A DNA stretch of 64,000 bases, from positions 1 through 64,000 of the forward strand of contig CAZYPN010000033.1 of assembly GCA_964649085.1 (NCBI GenBank), written 5' to 3'. The notes under the pieces are model-generated. The model saw nothing but the letters and a program-made list of their open reading frames with translations, was not told the DNA's origin and made no database searches. The translations under genes and the position numbers were made by a program. Shown piece by piece: positions 7,859 through 16,764 of this stretch; position 1 is the stretch's first letter, and each line of letters starts with the position of its first letter. The stretch is from JADMJV01 sp964649085 (GTDB lineage Bacteria > Vulcanimicrobiota > Xenobia > Xenobiales > JADMJV01).

Positions 7859-9178
7859 ATGGAACTCGCGATTGTTGGAACCGGATATGTAGGATTGGTC
7901 ACCGGCACCTGCCTGGCCGAAATGGGCAATGACGTGACCTGCATCGATGTCGATGCGCAAAAAATCGAATCGCTGCGCCAGGGGCACGTGCCCATCTATG
8001 AACCAGGGCTCACTGAACTGATTCAGAGCAACGTGCTCGAGCGTCGACTCTTCTTCTCCACCGACCTGGGCAAGGCGCTCGAGCGCGCCCAGATCGTAAT
8101 GATCGCCGTGGGCACCCCGGCCGCAGCCGACGGCTCGGCCGACCTGCGAGCGGTTTTCGCAGTGGCCGAGGAAGTTGCCGCCAAATCGCCCCGCTCGGTG
8201 GTGCTGGTCACCAAGAGCACCGTTCCGGTGGGCACCGCCGAGGGCCTGAAGAAGCGACTGCGCGAGCTAGGGCGCAGCGATATTGCGGTGGTCAGCAACC
8301 CCGAATTTCTGAAGCAGGGAGACGCCGTCAACGACTTTTTGCGCCCCGACCGAGTGGTTATCGGCGTCGACGACCCCGAAGCCGCCCTGCTGATGCAAGA
8401 GCTGTATTCGCCGTTCACCCGCACCGGCAACCGCATCATCGTCATGGATGTGGCCTCGGCTGAGATGACAAAATATGTCGCCAACGCTTTCCTGGCCACC
8501 AAGATCAGCTTCATGAACGAGATGAGCCGCCTGTGTGAGCAGGTGGGCGCCGATATCGAACTGATTCGAGCGGGGGTTTCGAGTGACACCCGCATCGGCG
8601 ACAAGTTCCTCTTCCCCGGCCTGGGTTTTGGCGGATCCTGCTTCCCCAAGGACCTGAAAGCGCTCATTCAAAGCGGCCAAGAAGTCGGCTGCGACATGCA
8701 AATATTGCGCAGCGTGGCCGAGGTCAACGACCTGCAGCGCCAGCGTTTTTGCCAGCGCATCAGCGAGCACATGGGCGACCTGAAAGGCAAAACCATCGCC
8801 TTGTGGGGCCTGGCCTTCAAGCCCCGCACCGACGACGTGCGCGAGGCTCCGGCCCTGACCATTCTCGACTGGTTGCTGGCCCAGGGAGCCCGGGTGCAAA
8901 CCTTCGACCCCAAGGCCATGCCGCGGGTGCGCCCCCACTATCCCGAGGGCGTGCAGTTCTGCGAGCTGGCCTATGACGCCCTGAAGGGCGCCGACGCGCT
9001 GATCATCGCCACCGAATGGAACGAGTTCCGCCGACCCGACTTCGAGAAAATGAAGTCGCTGCTGAAGGCGCCCATCGTGTTCGACGGTCGTAACCTGTTC
9101 AGCCCCGACCGCATGGAGCAGCGGGGATTTACCTATTACTGCGTGGGGCGGAAATCCAAGAGCCTGATGCGGGCCTGA
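7859..9178 (+). CDS. ugd: UDP-glucose 6-dehydrogenase
   Basis: 439 residues from ATG 7859. N-terminal GTGYVG NAD site, TKSTVPVGT, SNPEFL-(K)-QGDAVNDF and the catalytic Cys261 in FGGSCFPKDLKAL define the family; the C-terminal domain has WGLAFKPRTDDVREAP. It oxidises UDP-glucose twice to UDP-glucuronate. An in-frame GTG at 7835 has a better ribosome site (GGAAGGA at 7823-7829) and would add 8 residues; the ATG is preferred because families begin right at this beta strand. Divergent from the UDP-xylose synthase gene with 73 bases between. Confidence 0.94.
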   Translation: MELAIVGTGYVGLVTGTCLAEMGNDVTCIDVDAQKIESLRQGHVPIYEPGLTELIQSNVLERRLFFSTDLGKALERAQIVMIAVGTPAAADGSADLRAVFAVAEEVAAKSPRSVVLVTKSTVPVGTAEGLKKRLRELGRSDIAVVSNPEFLKQGDAVNDFLRPDRVVIGVDDPEAALLMQELYSPFTRTGNRIIVMDVASAEMTKYVANAFLATKISFMNEMSRLCEQVGADIELIRAGVSSDTRIGDKFLFPGLGFGGSCFPKDLKALIQSGQEVGCDMQILRSVAEVNDLQRQRFCQRISEHMGDLKGKTIALWGLAFKPRTDDVREAPALTILDWLLAQGARVQTFDPKAMPRVRPHYPEGVQFCELAYDALKGADALIIATEWNEFRRPDFEKMKSLLKAPIVFDGRNLFSPDRMEQRGFTYYCVGRKSKSLMRA

Positions 9179-9184
9179 GAGTTT

Positions 9185-10009
9185 GTGAGGCCCATTTCCG
9201 AGCTGGACGGGCTCCTGCGTTCCCAGTTGGAAGGAGCCCGCTGGGAGTCTTCCGGCCACTTCACCCTGTCGGTCGAGAAGGCGATCGAGCTTCTGGCTGG
9301 GGCTCAGCTACCTCGACCTTCCCAGTGGATTTTGAAAGTCGTCCAGGGCGCCGTGGCTTCGCGGGCCACCGGATTGGACATTCGGCTCACGCGAGCCGAC
9401 AGTCAGGTCCGCTGGCAAGGTGACCCTCTGGGGTCGCCAGAGGAAGTGGTGCAGGCTCTGTTGCGGGCCGACGTCGAAGGGCTTCGAGGCCTGGACGCGC
9501 TCAAGCGCGGTCTGTGGACGGTATCGCTGGCTGGCCAACGTCCTTTCAAGCTGTCCCTTCCCGGGGCCAGCCAGTCGCTATTGTGGACCGGCGACGGAAT
9601 CGAGTTGCTGCCCTGCAGCCCGGCAGACCAATTCCAACTGATCGTTTCCCACTTCGGACTCGAGGAGCGAGGCGCCGACCGCCAACGACGCGACAGCGAG
9701 GCCGCCGAGGAGAATGCCACTTTGCTCAAGGAATTGGCCGACGCAGCCTTCGTTTGCCCGATCCCTCTCCAGGTGGATGGACGGCGACTTGATGCGCTTC
9801 AAGGGGCTCCCTACCACGGCCAGAGCCCCCTGGACAATGCCTTTTTTCTGGGACTTGCGCGGTGGAGTCACCAAGCTGGTCGCTTCCCCCAGCCACCTTT
9901 CTCGAGGCGGACAAGGCCCCCTCGGGTACGATTGGAAAAGCGATGCCCCTCTCGATTGCTTATCCCTGCGAGACAACAGCTCTGGCCACCATGCTCACCG
10001 TGCATTTGA
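9185..10009 (+). CDS. N-terminal part of a frame-split GHKL-like protein
   Basis: Begins at GTG 9188 or the TTG/GTG just before, 7 bases after ugd. The first 230 residues show SGHFTLSVEKA then a helix-strand unit WILKVVQGAVASRATGLDIRL, resembling the N-box helix and following strand of Hsp90/GyrB-type GHKL folds seen in unknown proteins of Planctomycetota and relatives; this is pattern recall only. After about base 9850 the frame becomes Arg/Pro-rich and loses coding character, while another frame continues a plausible protein. One missing base between about 9840 and 9960 would join them. Either a real frameshift or an assembly error in one of several homopolymers (for example T6 near 9842). 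Confidence 0.55.
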   Translation: MRPISELDGLLRSQLEGARWESSGHFTLSVEKAIELLAGAQLPRPSQWILKVVQGAVASRATGLDIRLTRADSQVRWQGDPLGSPEEVVQALLRADVEGLRGLDALKRGLWTVSLAGQRPFKLSLPGASQSLLWTGDGIELLPCSPADQFQLIVSHFGLEERGADRQRRDSEAAEENATLLKELADAAFVCPIPLQVDGRRLDALQGAPYHGQSPLDNAFFLGLARWSHQAGRFPQPPFSRRTRPPRVRLEKRCPSRLLIPARQQLWPPCSPCI

Positions 10010-10479
10010 AGACTGAGAGCCGTGGGCGCGGCACCTCGATAGCCGTTCGCAAAGAGCTTTGTCGAATCTTCTGGATCCTGGACGGAGTGGTTGTGCACCG
10101 TGAGCAGCTCGACCGCGATCCCGGTTGCGTCAGCTGTGCCCTGTTCGCCTCGGCGCAAGGCCTGGAACTGGACCTGTCGGGGTTCCAACTGCGCGATACT
10201 CCGGCCTATCGTCAGCGACGAGACTTGATCGTGCGAGCCGCTCCGCAAACCTGGGGCGAAGCCCGTATCGACCTCGAGCCTGCCATCCAGAATTCGAGTA
10301 GGGTGGGTCGCATCATTGGCGCGATGGTGGTCGGTGGAAGCTTGCTGACGCTGAACCCCCTGACGGCCGGCGTAGGGATGCTGGCGGGCGCAATGCTCTG
10401 GCAAAGCGGCGAATTGGAGCGAGGGATCCAGCAGACCTTTCGAGAGAGTCTGGAAGAGTTGAAACATCAATGGCCATGA
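9862..10479 (+). CDS. C-terminal part of the frame-split protein
   Basis: The frame is coding-like from about 9900 to the TGA at 10477-10479. It contains a LDGVVVHREQLD strand pair, AQGLELDLSGFQLRD and a YRQRRDLI helix, then a membrane-like hairpin (IIGAMVVGGSLLTLNPLTAGVGMLAGAML) near the C-terminus. It appears to complete the preceding gene in the -1 frame. No good start or ribosome site is present at the GTG 9862, supporting that it is not a separate gene. Its stop overlaps the patatin-like gene start in ATGA, so this locus is the middle of an operon. Confidence 0.5.
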   Translation: MESPSWSLPPATFLEADKAPSGTIGKAMPLSIAYPCETTALATMLTVHLKTESRGRGTSIAVRKELCRIFWILDGVVVHREQLDRDPGCVSCALFASAQGLELDLSGFQLRDTPAYRQRRDLIVRAAPQTWGEARIDLEPAIQNSSRVGRIIGAMVVGGSLLTLNPLTAGVGMLAGAMLWQSGELERGIQQTFRESLEELKHQWP

Positions 10480-11501
10480 AGCTCTGGCGAGTGCGGGCCG
10501 GACCGACGGCCTACGCCCAGTTGCAAGACCAGGGCTGGGATTGGAACCACTTCGATGTCCTTCTAGGAGCTTCCGGCGGGCCCAAATGGCTCATTCTGGC
10601 AGCCCTGGACCGGGCCTTCTGCGGCTGGTTGAGGCCCCAGCGACCATTGCACCTGTTGGGCTCGTCGAGCGGCGCCTGGCGCTTTACTGCCTATCTGCAG
10701 CCCGAGCCGGTGCGGGCTCTGCAGCGGCTGGAAGAGGCTTATATCGGGGCCAACTGGACCCCGACCCAAAACCTGCGTCAGGCCGGTGAGCAGGCCCGTC
10801 AGATCTTGCGGGCCTACCTCGAGGACCTGGAAGTGACGCGCCATCCCTGGTTCCGACTCCACGTGGTCACCTCGCGGGTGCGCGGGCTGGTGGCCTCCGA
10901 TTGGCTACCCTTGCAATTCGTGGGCCTGCTGCATCTGGCCGTGCTGGCTGGCCTGGGGCGCCGGCGCTGGCTGGGTCGCGAGCTCAACCGCTGCTTGTTC
11001 AGCGACCCCCGCACACCTTTGCCCTCATCATTTGAAGACATTGCCACCCAGGTCTGCGAGTTGCACCGCGACAACTTGTTCCTCAGCCTTCAGGCCAGCG
11101 GTTCCATTCCGCTCTTGCTGCCCCGTCATCGCAGCCCGGCCGGCTGGCTGCGCGATGGTGGATTGGTAGACTATCACTTCGATTCTCTGGAGCTGCGCCC
11201 CGACGGCTTGATACTTTTGCCCCATTTCGCTCCCGAGCTCAAGCTGGGGTGGCTGGAGCGCTTCGGGCCCAGAACTCAGGCCAATCCGGCGGTATGGGAC
11301 CGCATGGTGCTGCTGGCACCGACCCCGGAATGGATCCAGAGCCTGCCCGGCGGCAAAATTCCCGACCGCGATGACGCGGGCCCCCTCAACGAGACGCAGC
11401 GGATCCAGCGCTGGACCGAGTGCGTTCGACGCGGAGAGCAACTGGTCGAGGCCTGCCAACCGGGTATGTTGATGGATGCCCTGGAGCTCTGGCAAGCATG
11501 A
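10476..11501 (+). CDS. Patatin-like phospholipase-family hydrolase
   Basis: 341 residues from ATG 10476 (an in-frame ATG at 10470 adds two). Patatin features: glycine-rich oxyanion loop GASGGPKW, nucleophile elbow GSSSG and the catalytic Asp in DGGLVDYH. Patatins use a Ser-Asp dyad to release fatty acids from lipids. No signal peptide, so it would act in the cytoplasm. Overlaps the end of the frame-split gene; the next gene starts 53 bases later with its own strong ribosome site. Confidence 0.82.
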   Translation: MKLWRVRAGPTAYAQLQDQGWDWNHFDVLLGASGGPKWLILAALDRAFCGWLRPQRPLHLLGSSSGAWRFTAYLQPEPVRALQRLEEAYIGANWTPTQNLRQAGEQARQILRAYLEDLEVTRHPWFRLHVVTSRVRGLVASDWLPLQFVGLLHLAVLAGLGRRRWLGRELNRCLFSDPRTPLPSSFEDIATQVCELHRDNLFLSLQASGSIPLLLPRHRSPAGWLRDGGLVDYHFDSLELRPDGLILLPHFAPELKLGWLERFGPRTQANPAVWDRMVLLAPTPEWIQSLPGGKIPDRDDAGPLNETQRIQRWTECVRRGEQLVEACQPGMLMDALELWQA

Positions 11502-11554
11502 TTAAGTCGTGAGCCTCGTGGGTAACTCGTTGTAACCCCAGGAGGAGCTACGGC

Positions 11555-12637
11555 GTGACAGTGACTATCCCCCCATATCACCCTGAACTGGTGCCCGGCG
11601 CCAAGAACGCGATTCAGGTGTGTCTCAATGTTCAACCCGAGCAGTCGGTGTACATTCTTACCGACCGTAAAACCCAGAGTATCGGCTGGGCGCTTTACGA
11701 AGCGGCCCTCGGGGTGGCCCGCAAGGTGACGATCAAGGTGCTGGAAGACCACGTGGAGCGGCCCTCCAAGGTGCTGCCCGCCGAGATTATGGACCCGCTC
11801 GAAGAGTGTGAGGTCTGCCTGTATGCCGTATTCCCTCAGCAAGGCGAGTTGGTGTCCCGCCAGCAGTTCGTGCGCCGGGTCGAAGCGCGCGGCATTCGTT
11901 ACGCCCACATGGTGGGCATTACGGAAGAAATCATGTGCCAGGGTATGCGGGCCGACTTTCGCAAGGTAGATGAGGTGAGCAAGCGCTTGCTCGAACGTGC
12001 TCGTCAGGCTCGCGAGATCATTGTGAAAAGCCGACACGGCACCGACCTGGTGGCCACCTTCAATCCCGATTACACCTGGCGAAAAACCTCGGGAATCATC
12101 GAGGAAGTGTGGTCCAACTTGCCGGGCGGAGAAATCTTCACCGCTCCCTGGTCGGTAGACGGCATCTTCGTGGTCGACGGCACCGCCGGCGACCACTTCA
12201 GCGCCAAGTATGGCACGCTGGACCAGACCCCCATGACCTTGTTCATCGAAGGGGGCTACCTCAAGAAGGTGCTGTGCGACAACAAAGAGCTGGAGAAAGA
12301 GTTCTGGGACTATTGTCACACGGCCGAAGGCAGCAACCGCGTAGGCGAATTCGCCATCGGCACCAACCTGGCCGTCTTCGAATTTACGGGCAACCTGTTG
12401 CAGGACGAGAAGATGCCCGGAGTGCACATCGCTTTCGGCGACCCCTACGGCAGCCAGACGGGCGCCGACTGGAGCTGCTGCACCCACGTCGACGTGATCA
12501 CCGGAAGCTGCGATGTCTGGATCGACGGCGTTCAGGTGATGGAGCACGGCATTTTCCTGGCCGACAAACTGGGCTTCGACTATGCCTACCTGGCCGAGGA
12601 CCCGTCGGTGGCTCCGGTTCTGCGCAGTCTGGAATAG
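11555..12637 (+). CDS. M29-type (thermophilic) aminopeptidase
   Basis: 360 residues from GTG 11555, preceded by AGGAGG at 11540-11545. Sequence signatures of the M29 metallo-aminopeptidase family: VWSNLPGGEIFTAP, GEFAIGTN, HIAFGDPYG and a late HVDVIT segment that supply Glu/His/Asp ligands for two metal ions. The N-terminal half (1-170) is the usual Rossmann-like domain. It would trim N-terminal residues from peptides in the cytoplasm. The closely following metallopeptidase gene (4 bases) may be cotranscribed. Confidence 0.86.
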   Translation: MTVTIPPYHPELVPGAKNAIQVCLNVQPEQSVYILTDRKTQSIGWALYEAALGVARKVTIKVLEDHVERPSKVLPAEIMDPLEECEVCLYAVFPQQGELVSRQQFVRRVEARGIRYAHMVGITEEIMCQGMRADFRKVDEVSKRLLERARQAREIIVKSRHGTDLVATFNPDYTWRKTSGIIEEVWSNLPGGEIFTAPWSVDGIFVVDGTAGDHFSAKYGTLDQTPMTLFIEGGYLKKVLCDNKELEKEFWDYCHTAEGSNRVGEFAIGTNLAVFEFTGNLLQDEKMPGVHIAFGDPYGSQTGADWSCCTHVDVITGSCDVWIDGVQVMEHGIFLADKLGFDYAYLAEDPSVAPVLRSLE

Positions 12638-12641
12638 CGCG

Positions 12642-13199
12642 GTGGAAGTTCGGGTCGTCCGCAGTCATCAACGCCGCAAGACGATCAGCGCAAGCCTTGA
12701 GGAGGGCGTTCTGGTGGTTCGGATGCCGGCCCGACTGAGCCGCGCCCAAGAGCAGTATTGGATCGACCGGATGCGGGCGCGGTTTGAAAACCGCGCTCAG
12801 AGCGAGGGCCAGGAGACTCCCCTGCTGCGTCGCGCCCAAAGCCTGAACCGCAAATACTTTGGGGGTCAGCTCAAGTTCACCATCGAGTGGGTCCACAACC
12901 AGCAAAAGCGCTGGGGAAGCTGCTCACCGCTTAGCGGCAAGATCCGTCTGAGCACCGAGCTGCGCCAGCTTCCCAGCTTTGTGGTCGACTATGTCATCGT
13001 GCACGAACTGGCCCACTTGTTGGAAGCCAATCACAGCCAGCGCTTCTGGCAACTGGTGGAACGCTATCCTCATACCCCACGGGCCATCGGCTTCCTGGAG
13101 GGCTACCACTGGAGTCGCCAGGGACGAAGTCTACCCGCTGAGCTCGGCCATCTGATCGAGATCGATGGTATTGCGGTTGCGGTAGATGGAGAGAACTAG
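12642..13199 (+). CDS. YgjP-type metallopeptidase (M48/DUF45-like)
   Basis: 185 residues from GTG 12642. Zinc site HELAH in VIVHELAHLLEANHSQRFW, with the third His in the NHSxxFW context that typifies the YgjP/DUF45 group; WGSCS upstream is also diagnostic. Function in vivo is unknown for the family. The last 69 bases overlap the tail of the convergent nuoK gene, an unusually long shared stretch in which both frames encode plausible C-termini. Confidence 0.88.
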   Translation: MEVRVVRSHQRRKTISASLEEGVLVVRMPARLSRAQEQYWIDRMRARFENRAQSEGQETPLLRRAQSLNRKYFGGQLKFTIEWVHNQQKRWGSCSPLSGKIRLSTELRQLPSFVVDYVIVHELAHLLEANHSQRFWQLVERYPHTPRAIGFLEGYHWSRQGRSLPAELGHLIEIDGIAVAVDGEN

Positions 13200-13433
13200 A
13201 GCGACTCCAACCGTTACCTCGGCTGCTGCCACCGTGATCACGAAAATCGAGAAGGCAAAGCCCGCCGTGTCCTGCAGGTAGCGCGAGAAGGCGACCAGGT
13301 TGATGTTGACCGAGTTGAACATAAGTTCCACGGCCATCAGCACGGCTACGGCATTCTTGCGCGTCAGGACTCCGTAGAGGCCCAGGCAAAACAACAGAGC
13401 TGAGAGGATCAGGTAATGCTGCAGTCCGATCAC
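13131..13433 (-). CDS. nuoK: NADH-quinone oxidoreductase subunit K
   Basis: 100 residues, the normal NuoK length, with three membrane helices and the conserved membrane Glu in AVLMAVELMFNSVNINL, plus a second Glu in AAAEVTVGVAL; both are part of the proton path. Starts at GTG 13433 within the nuoJ stop (GTGA). It is the last gene of the nuo run; nuoL, M and N are not downstream, because the convergent metallopeptidase gene begins to overlap here. Confidence 0.96.
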   Translation of the reverse strand: MIGLQHYLILSALLFCLGLYGVLTRKNAVAVLMAVELMFNSVNINLVAFSRYLQDTAGFAFSIFVITVAAAEVTVGVALVLSIYRNRNTIDLDQMAELSG

Positions 13434-13930
13434 GGCTCTCGAGCCCCCTCTTCCTTGCGGGCAATGACGACCGCTCCGACCAGAGCCGCCAGCAATAGTA
13501 GAGCCACCACTTCAAAGGGCACAAGATACTGACCCATATAGTGGTTGGCCAGGCTGGCGACGTCGAGCTGTACCGGACGCCCATTGGCAGGATACCAGTT
13601 GCTGGCCGTGATGGTCGTCACCAGCATGACCGCCACCAGGGCAGCGGTGGCGATGCCGGGCAGGTGCTGGTAACGCTCTGCCTTCGACTTCATCAGATCG
13701 TGCGTCAGCATAAAGGCGAAAAGCAGCAATACCGCGATGGCGCCAGCATAGATCAAGACCTGCATGGCTCCCAAGAACGGCGAGCCCAGATTGACATACA
13801 GGCCGGCCACGCCGACGAAACAGATGATCAGCGAAAGGCCGGCGTGGAAGAGGTTGTTGTTGCGAACCACCGACCAGGCAGAACTCAAGACCAGCCCGGC
13901 CAGCAGGTAAAAGAAGACGGCTTCGGTCAT
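13430..13930 (-). CDS. nuoJ: NADH-quinone oxidoreductase subunit J
   Basis: 166 residues from ATG 13930 with five predicted membrane helices. The conserved MQVLIYAGAIAVLLLFAFMLT region, with the pi-bulge helix typical of NuoJ/ND6, is clear. Part of the membrane arm of complex I. ATGA overlap with nuoH upstream and GTGA overlap with nuoK downstream show tight translational coupling. In most operons nuoI lies between H and J; here it is absent. Confidence 0.95.
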   Translation of the reverse strand: MTEAVFFYLLAGLVLSSAWSVVRNNNLFHAGLSLIICFVGVAGLYVNLGSPFLGAMQVLIYAGAIAVLLLFAFMLTHDLMKSKAERYQHLPGIATAALVAVMLVTTITASNWYPANGRPVQLDVASLANHYMGQYLVPFEVVALLLLAALVGAVVIARKEEGAREP

Positions 13931-15150
13931 GCGGCAGGCCCCTTCTGCAAGAACGTGCTGGGAGCCGGGGGGCGAATCACCTGCAGAACTCCCATCACCG
14001 CCAGCAGCCCCACGAGGCTCACTCCAGTCAGAGCCCAACCGTTGAGCTGGTGCTGATCTTTGAGCACGGCCACGAAGGCGCAGAGAACCAGATTGACCAG
14101 GGCCATTGGGAAAAGATACTTCCAACCCAGATTCATCAGATGGTCGGGACGCACGCGCGGAAAGGTCCAGCGAATCCACATCATGATGAAGACCAGGAAC
14201 GAAGTTTTCAGCATGAAGACCAGCCCGCCCAGGGCGATGTACCAGGGCTCGGGATGAGCCGGGATGGGCAGGAACGGCACCAGCCAGCCGCCCAGAAATA
14301 CGGTGCTGGCCACCGAGCAGACCAGGAACATATTGGCAAACTCGGCCAGGAAGAACATGGCGAACATCATGCCGGAATACTCGGAAACATAGCCGGCCAC
14401 CAGTTCCGACTCGGCCTCAGGGATGTCGAAGGGCGGGCGATTCACCTCGGCAATCGAGGCCACGTAGTAGATGATGAAACCCAGAAAGCTGGGCACCGCA
14501 AACCATAAGCCATAATCGCGCTGAGCTCGAACGATTTCTTGCATGGACAGGCTACCGGCCAGCAAGATAGGGCCGAGCAGAGCAAAGATCAAGGGAATTT
14601 CGTAGCTGAGCATCTGGGCTGCCGAGCGCAGGCCGCCCAACAGGCTGTACTTACTGTTCGAGGCCCATCCGGCCATCACGATGGAGAGCACGGTGAGCGA
14701 GGAGATGGAAACGATGTGCACGACGCCGATGTTGAAGTCGCTCACCGAAAAGGCGGGACCGAAGGGGATCACGATAAAGGCCGTGATGCACACGGTGACG
14801 ATCAGCACGGGAGCGGCCGCAAAAGGAATGGGGTCGGCCTTGCTGGGGATGATCAACTCTTTGACCAGCAGCTTGATAGCGTCGGCCGCGGTTTGCAGCA
14901 ATCCGCCGAGCCACATGGATTGTTCGGCCAGAAAGCGAGGCCCCGTCATCATCGGGCCCACCCGATTTTGAATACGGGCCGCCACCTTGCGTTCGGCCCA
15001 GATCAACACCAGCGCCGAAACCGCGATAAAGCCGATGATCATCAGCAACATGAGCGGCATTACCGCCCAGGGATGGAGTTGCTGCCCCGTGAGGTAAGCG
15101 AAAAGATCGAGAACGTGCTGTCCTGCCGAAAACCGGACCCAATCAGGCAT
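13927..15150 (-). CDS. nuoH: NADH-quinone oxidoreductase subunit H
   Basis: 407 residues with about eight membrane helices. NuoH signatures: ERKVAARIQNRVGP near residue 54, ADAIKLLVKE, and SIAEVNRPPFDIPEAESELVAGYVSEYSG, the quinone-channel loop. It anchors the peripheral arm of complex I to the membrane and lines the quinone site. It has a longer N-terminus and C-terminal tail than typical. 38 bases separate it from nuoD; nuoE, F and G, often found between D and H, are missing. Confidence 0.96.
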   Translation of the reverse strand: MPDWVRFSAGQHVLDLFAYLTGQQLHPWAVMPLMLLMIIGFIAVSALVLIWAERKVAARIQNRVGPMMTGPRFLAEQSMWLGGLLQTAADAIKLLVKELIIPSKADPIPFAAAPVLIVTVCITAFIVIPFGPAFSVSDFNIGVVHIVSISSLTVLSIVMAGWASNSKYSLLGGLRSAAQMLSYEIPLIFALLGPILLAGSLSMQEIVRAQRDYGLWFAVPSFLGFIIYYVASIAEVNRPPFDIPEAESELVAGYVSEYSGMMFAMFFLAEFANMFLVCSVASTVFLGGWLVPFLPIPAHPEPWYIALGGLVFMLKTSFLVFIMMWIRWTFPRVRPDHLMNLGWKYLFPMALVNLVLCAFVAVLKDQHQLNGWALTGVSLVGLLAVMGVLQVIRPPAPSTFLQKGPAA

Positions 15151-15188
15151 CGTCGCAGGTTACCGATATCCCAGGAGGGTTCCTGCCA

Positions 15189-16286
15189 TCACCGATCGGT
15201 TTCTGGCAAAACGATGTCAAAGCTGGCACAGATGGCCATGATGTCGGGGATCAGCACGCCTTGCAGCAGTTCACGGAAGATCTGGATGTGCACGAAGCTG
15301 GGAGTGCGGAATTTGCAGCGCCAGGGCATGTCGCTGCCCGAGGTGGCCAGGAAGCAGCCGATATCGCCTCGCGGCGACTCGATGTGCACATAGGTCTCGC
15401 CTTCCGGAACCTTGAAGCGGTAGTTGAGGGGCAGGCAATGCGGGCCCGCCGGTATCTTCTCATAGCACTGGCGCAGAATGCGGGCGCTCTCGCGCAACTC
15501 ACGCATGCGCACTCGGTAGCGCGCGAAAACGTCCGACTCTTGCTCCATCGGAAGGTCAAACTCGAGTTCGTGATAGACCGAGAAAGGGTCGTCTCGGCGC
15601 ACGTCGCGGGGAAGGCCTGCCGCGCGGATGTTGGGGCCGCTGACTCCGTAGGTTTTGATCTGATCCAGCGTAACGATGCCCACACCCTGAGTTCGGTTAT
15701 AGAAAATGGGGTTCTCATCGAGCAGTTGCTCATATTCAGGGATCAGGGGTTCCCAATAGTCGAGAAACTCGATCATGCCGTCGAGAAACTTCTGTGTCAG
15801 GTTGTGGGCCACGCCGCCAATACGGATGTAGTTATAGAGCAGTCGGGCACCGCAAGCCATCTCGAAGAGGTCGAGCACCTTCTCACGGTCGCGAAACGAA
15901 TACAGGAAAGGGGTGGTGGCCCCGATTTCCAGACAGAACGTGCCGTACCAGAGGAGGTGTGAGGCGATGCGATTCAGTTCGGTCATGATGACGCGGATGT
16001 ACTCGGCCCGGGGCGGAGGCGTCAGATCGGCCAACTTTTCCACTGCCAGCACGTAGACATAGTTGCTGGTCATGCTTGTGCAATAATCCAGCCGGTCAGT
16101 GACCGGAATCACCTGGGTAAAGGTGCGGTTCTCGGCCATCTTCTCAATGGACCGATGAAGGTAGCCAACGATGGGGTCGCAGTCGACCACCCGCTCGCCG
16201 TCCATCTTGAGCAACATTCGTAGCACCCCGTGGGTCGAGGGGTGCTGCGGACCCATATTGAGCTCAAATTCCTCGGTGCGAATCAC
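15189..16286 (-). CDS. nuoD: NADH-quinone oxidoreductase subunit D
   Basis: 365 residues from GTG 16286 with AAGGAG before it. Signatures: NMGPQHPSTHGVLR, GYLHRSIEKMAE, DRLDYCTSM and the C-terminal APSFVH-like TPSFVHIQ. NuoD is the 49-kDa subunit forming the quinone pocket with NuoB and NuoH; the quinone-binding His and Tyr (HPSTHG, DRLDYC) are present. Ten bases after nuoC. Confidence 0.97.
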   Translation of the reverse strand: MIRTEEFELNMGPQHPSTHGVLRMLLKMDGERVVDCDPIVGYLHRSIEKMAENRTFTQVIPVTDRLDYCTSMTSNYVYVLAVEKLADLTPPPRAEYIRVIMTELNRIASHLLWYGTFCLEIGATTPFLYSFRDREKVLDLFEMACGARLLYNYIRIGGVAHNLTQKFLDGMIEFLDYWEPLIPEYEQLLDENPIFYNRTQGVGIVTLDQIKTYGVSGPNIRAAGLPRDVRRDDPFSVYHELEFDLPMEQESDVFARYRVRMRELRESARILRQCYEKIPAGPHCLPLNYRFKVPEGETYVHIESPRGDIGCFLATSGSDMPWRCKFRTPSFVHIQIFRELLQGVLIPDIMAICASFDIVLPETDR

Positions 16287-16296
16287 GGTGGCTCCT

Positions 16297-16764
16297 TCAG
16301 TCGGGGCGTTTGACCAGATTGGGATGGGCGTAATCTTTACGCAGGGGATGACCTTCCCAGTCTTCGGGCATCATGAGGCGTCGCAGGTCAGAATGCCCGG
16401 GGAAGAACACCCCGAACAGGTCGAATACTTCCCTCTCGTTCCAGTCGGCATTGCGCCAGAGGTGGCTGACGGTGGGCACACACGGATTGTTTCGATCGAG
16501 CACCACCTTCAGCTGAACCCGATGCTGATGCGTCATCGAATGCAGCGAATAGACCAGGTGAAGGTGGTCGGGGGGACGGTCGACACAGGTGCAAAAGTCG
16601 AAATAGTCCATGTCGGTTGCCGGGTCGGCCTGCAGCACCTGGAAGACCTCCGGCACCAGGCTCAGCGGAATGACGATGCAGTTTTCGTTGAGCTTCTCAT
16701 CGATGGCCAACCCCTGATCGGGATACTTTTCCTGCAAGAAGCTCAGGATCTCGGGTACCTTCAT
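16297..16764 (-). CDS. nuoC: NADH-quinone oxidoreductase subunit C
   Basis: 155 residues, separate from NuoD (not a NuoCD fusion). The family signature is near the C-terminus: WNEREVFDLFGVFFPGH followed by DLRRLMMPEDWEGHPLRKDY. NuoC is the 30-kDa subunit of the peripheral arm. ATG 16764 shares one base with the nuoB stop. Confidence 0.96.
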   Translation of the reverse strand: MKVPEILSFLQEKYPDQGLAIDEKLNENCIVIPLSLVPEVFQVLQADPATDMDYFDFCTCVDRPPDHLHLVYSLHSMTHQHRVQLKVVLDRNNPCVPTVSHLWRNADWNEREVFDLFGVFFPGHSDLRRLMMPEDWEGHPLRKDYAHPNLVKRPD

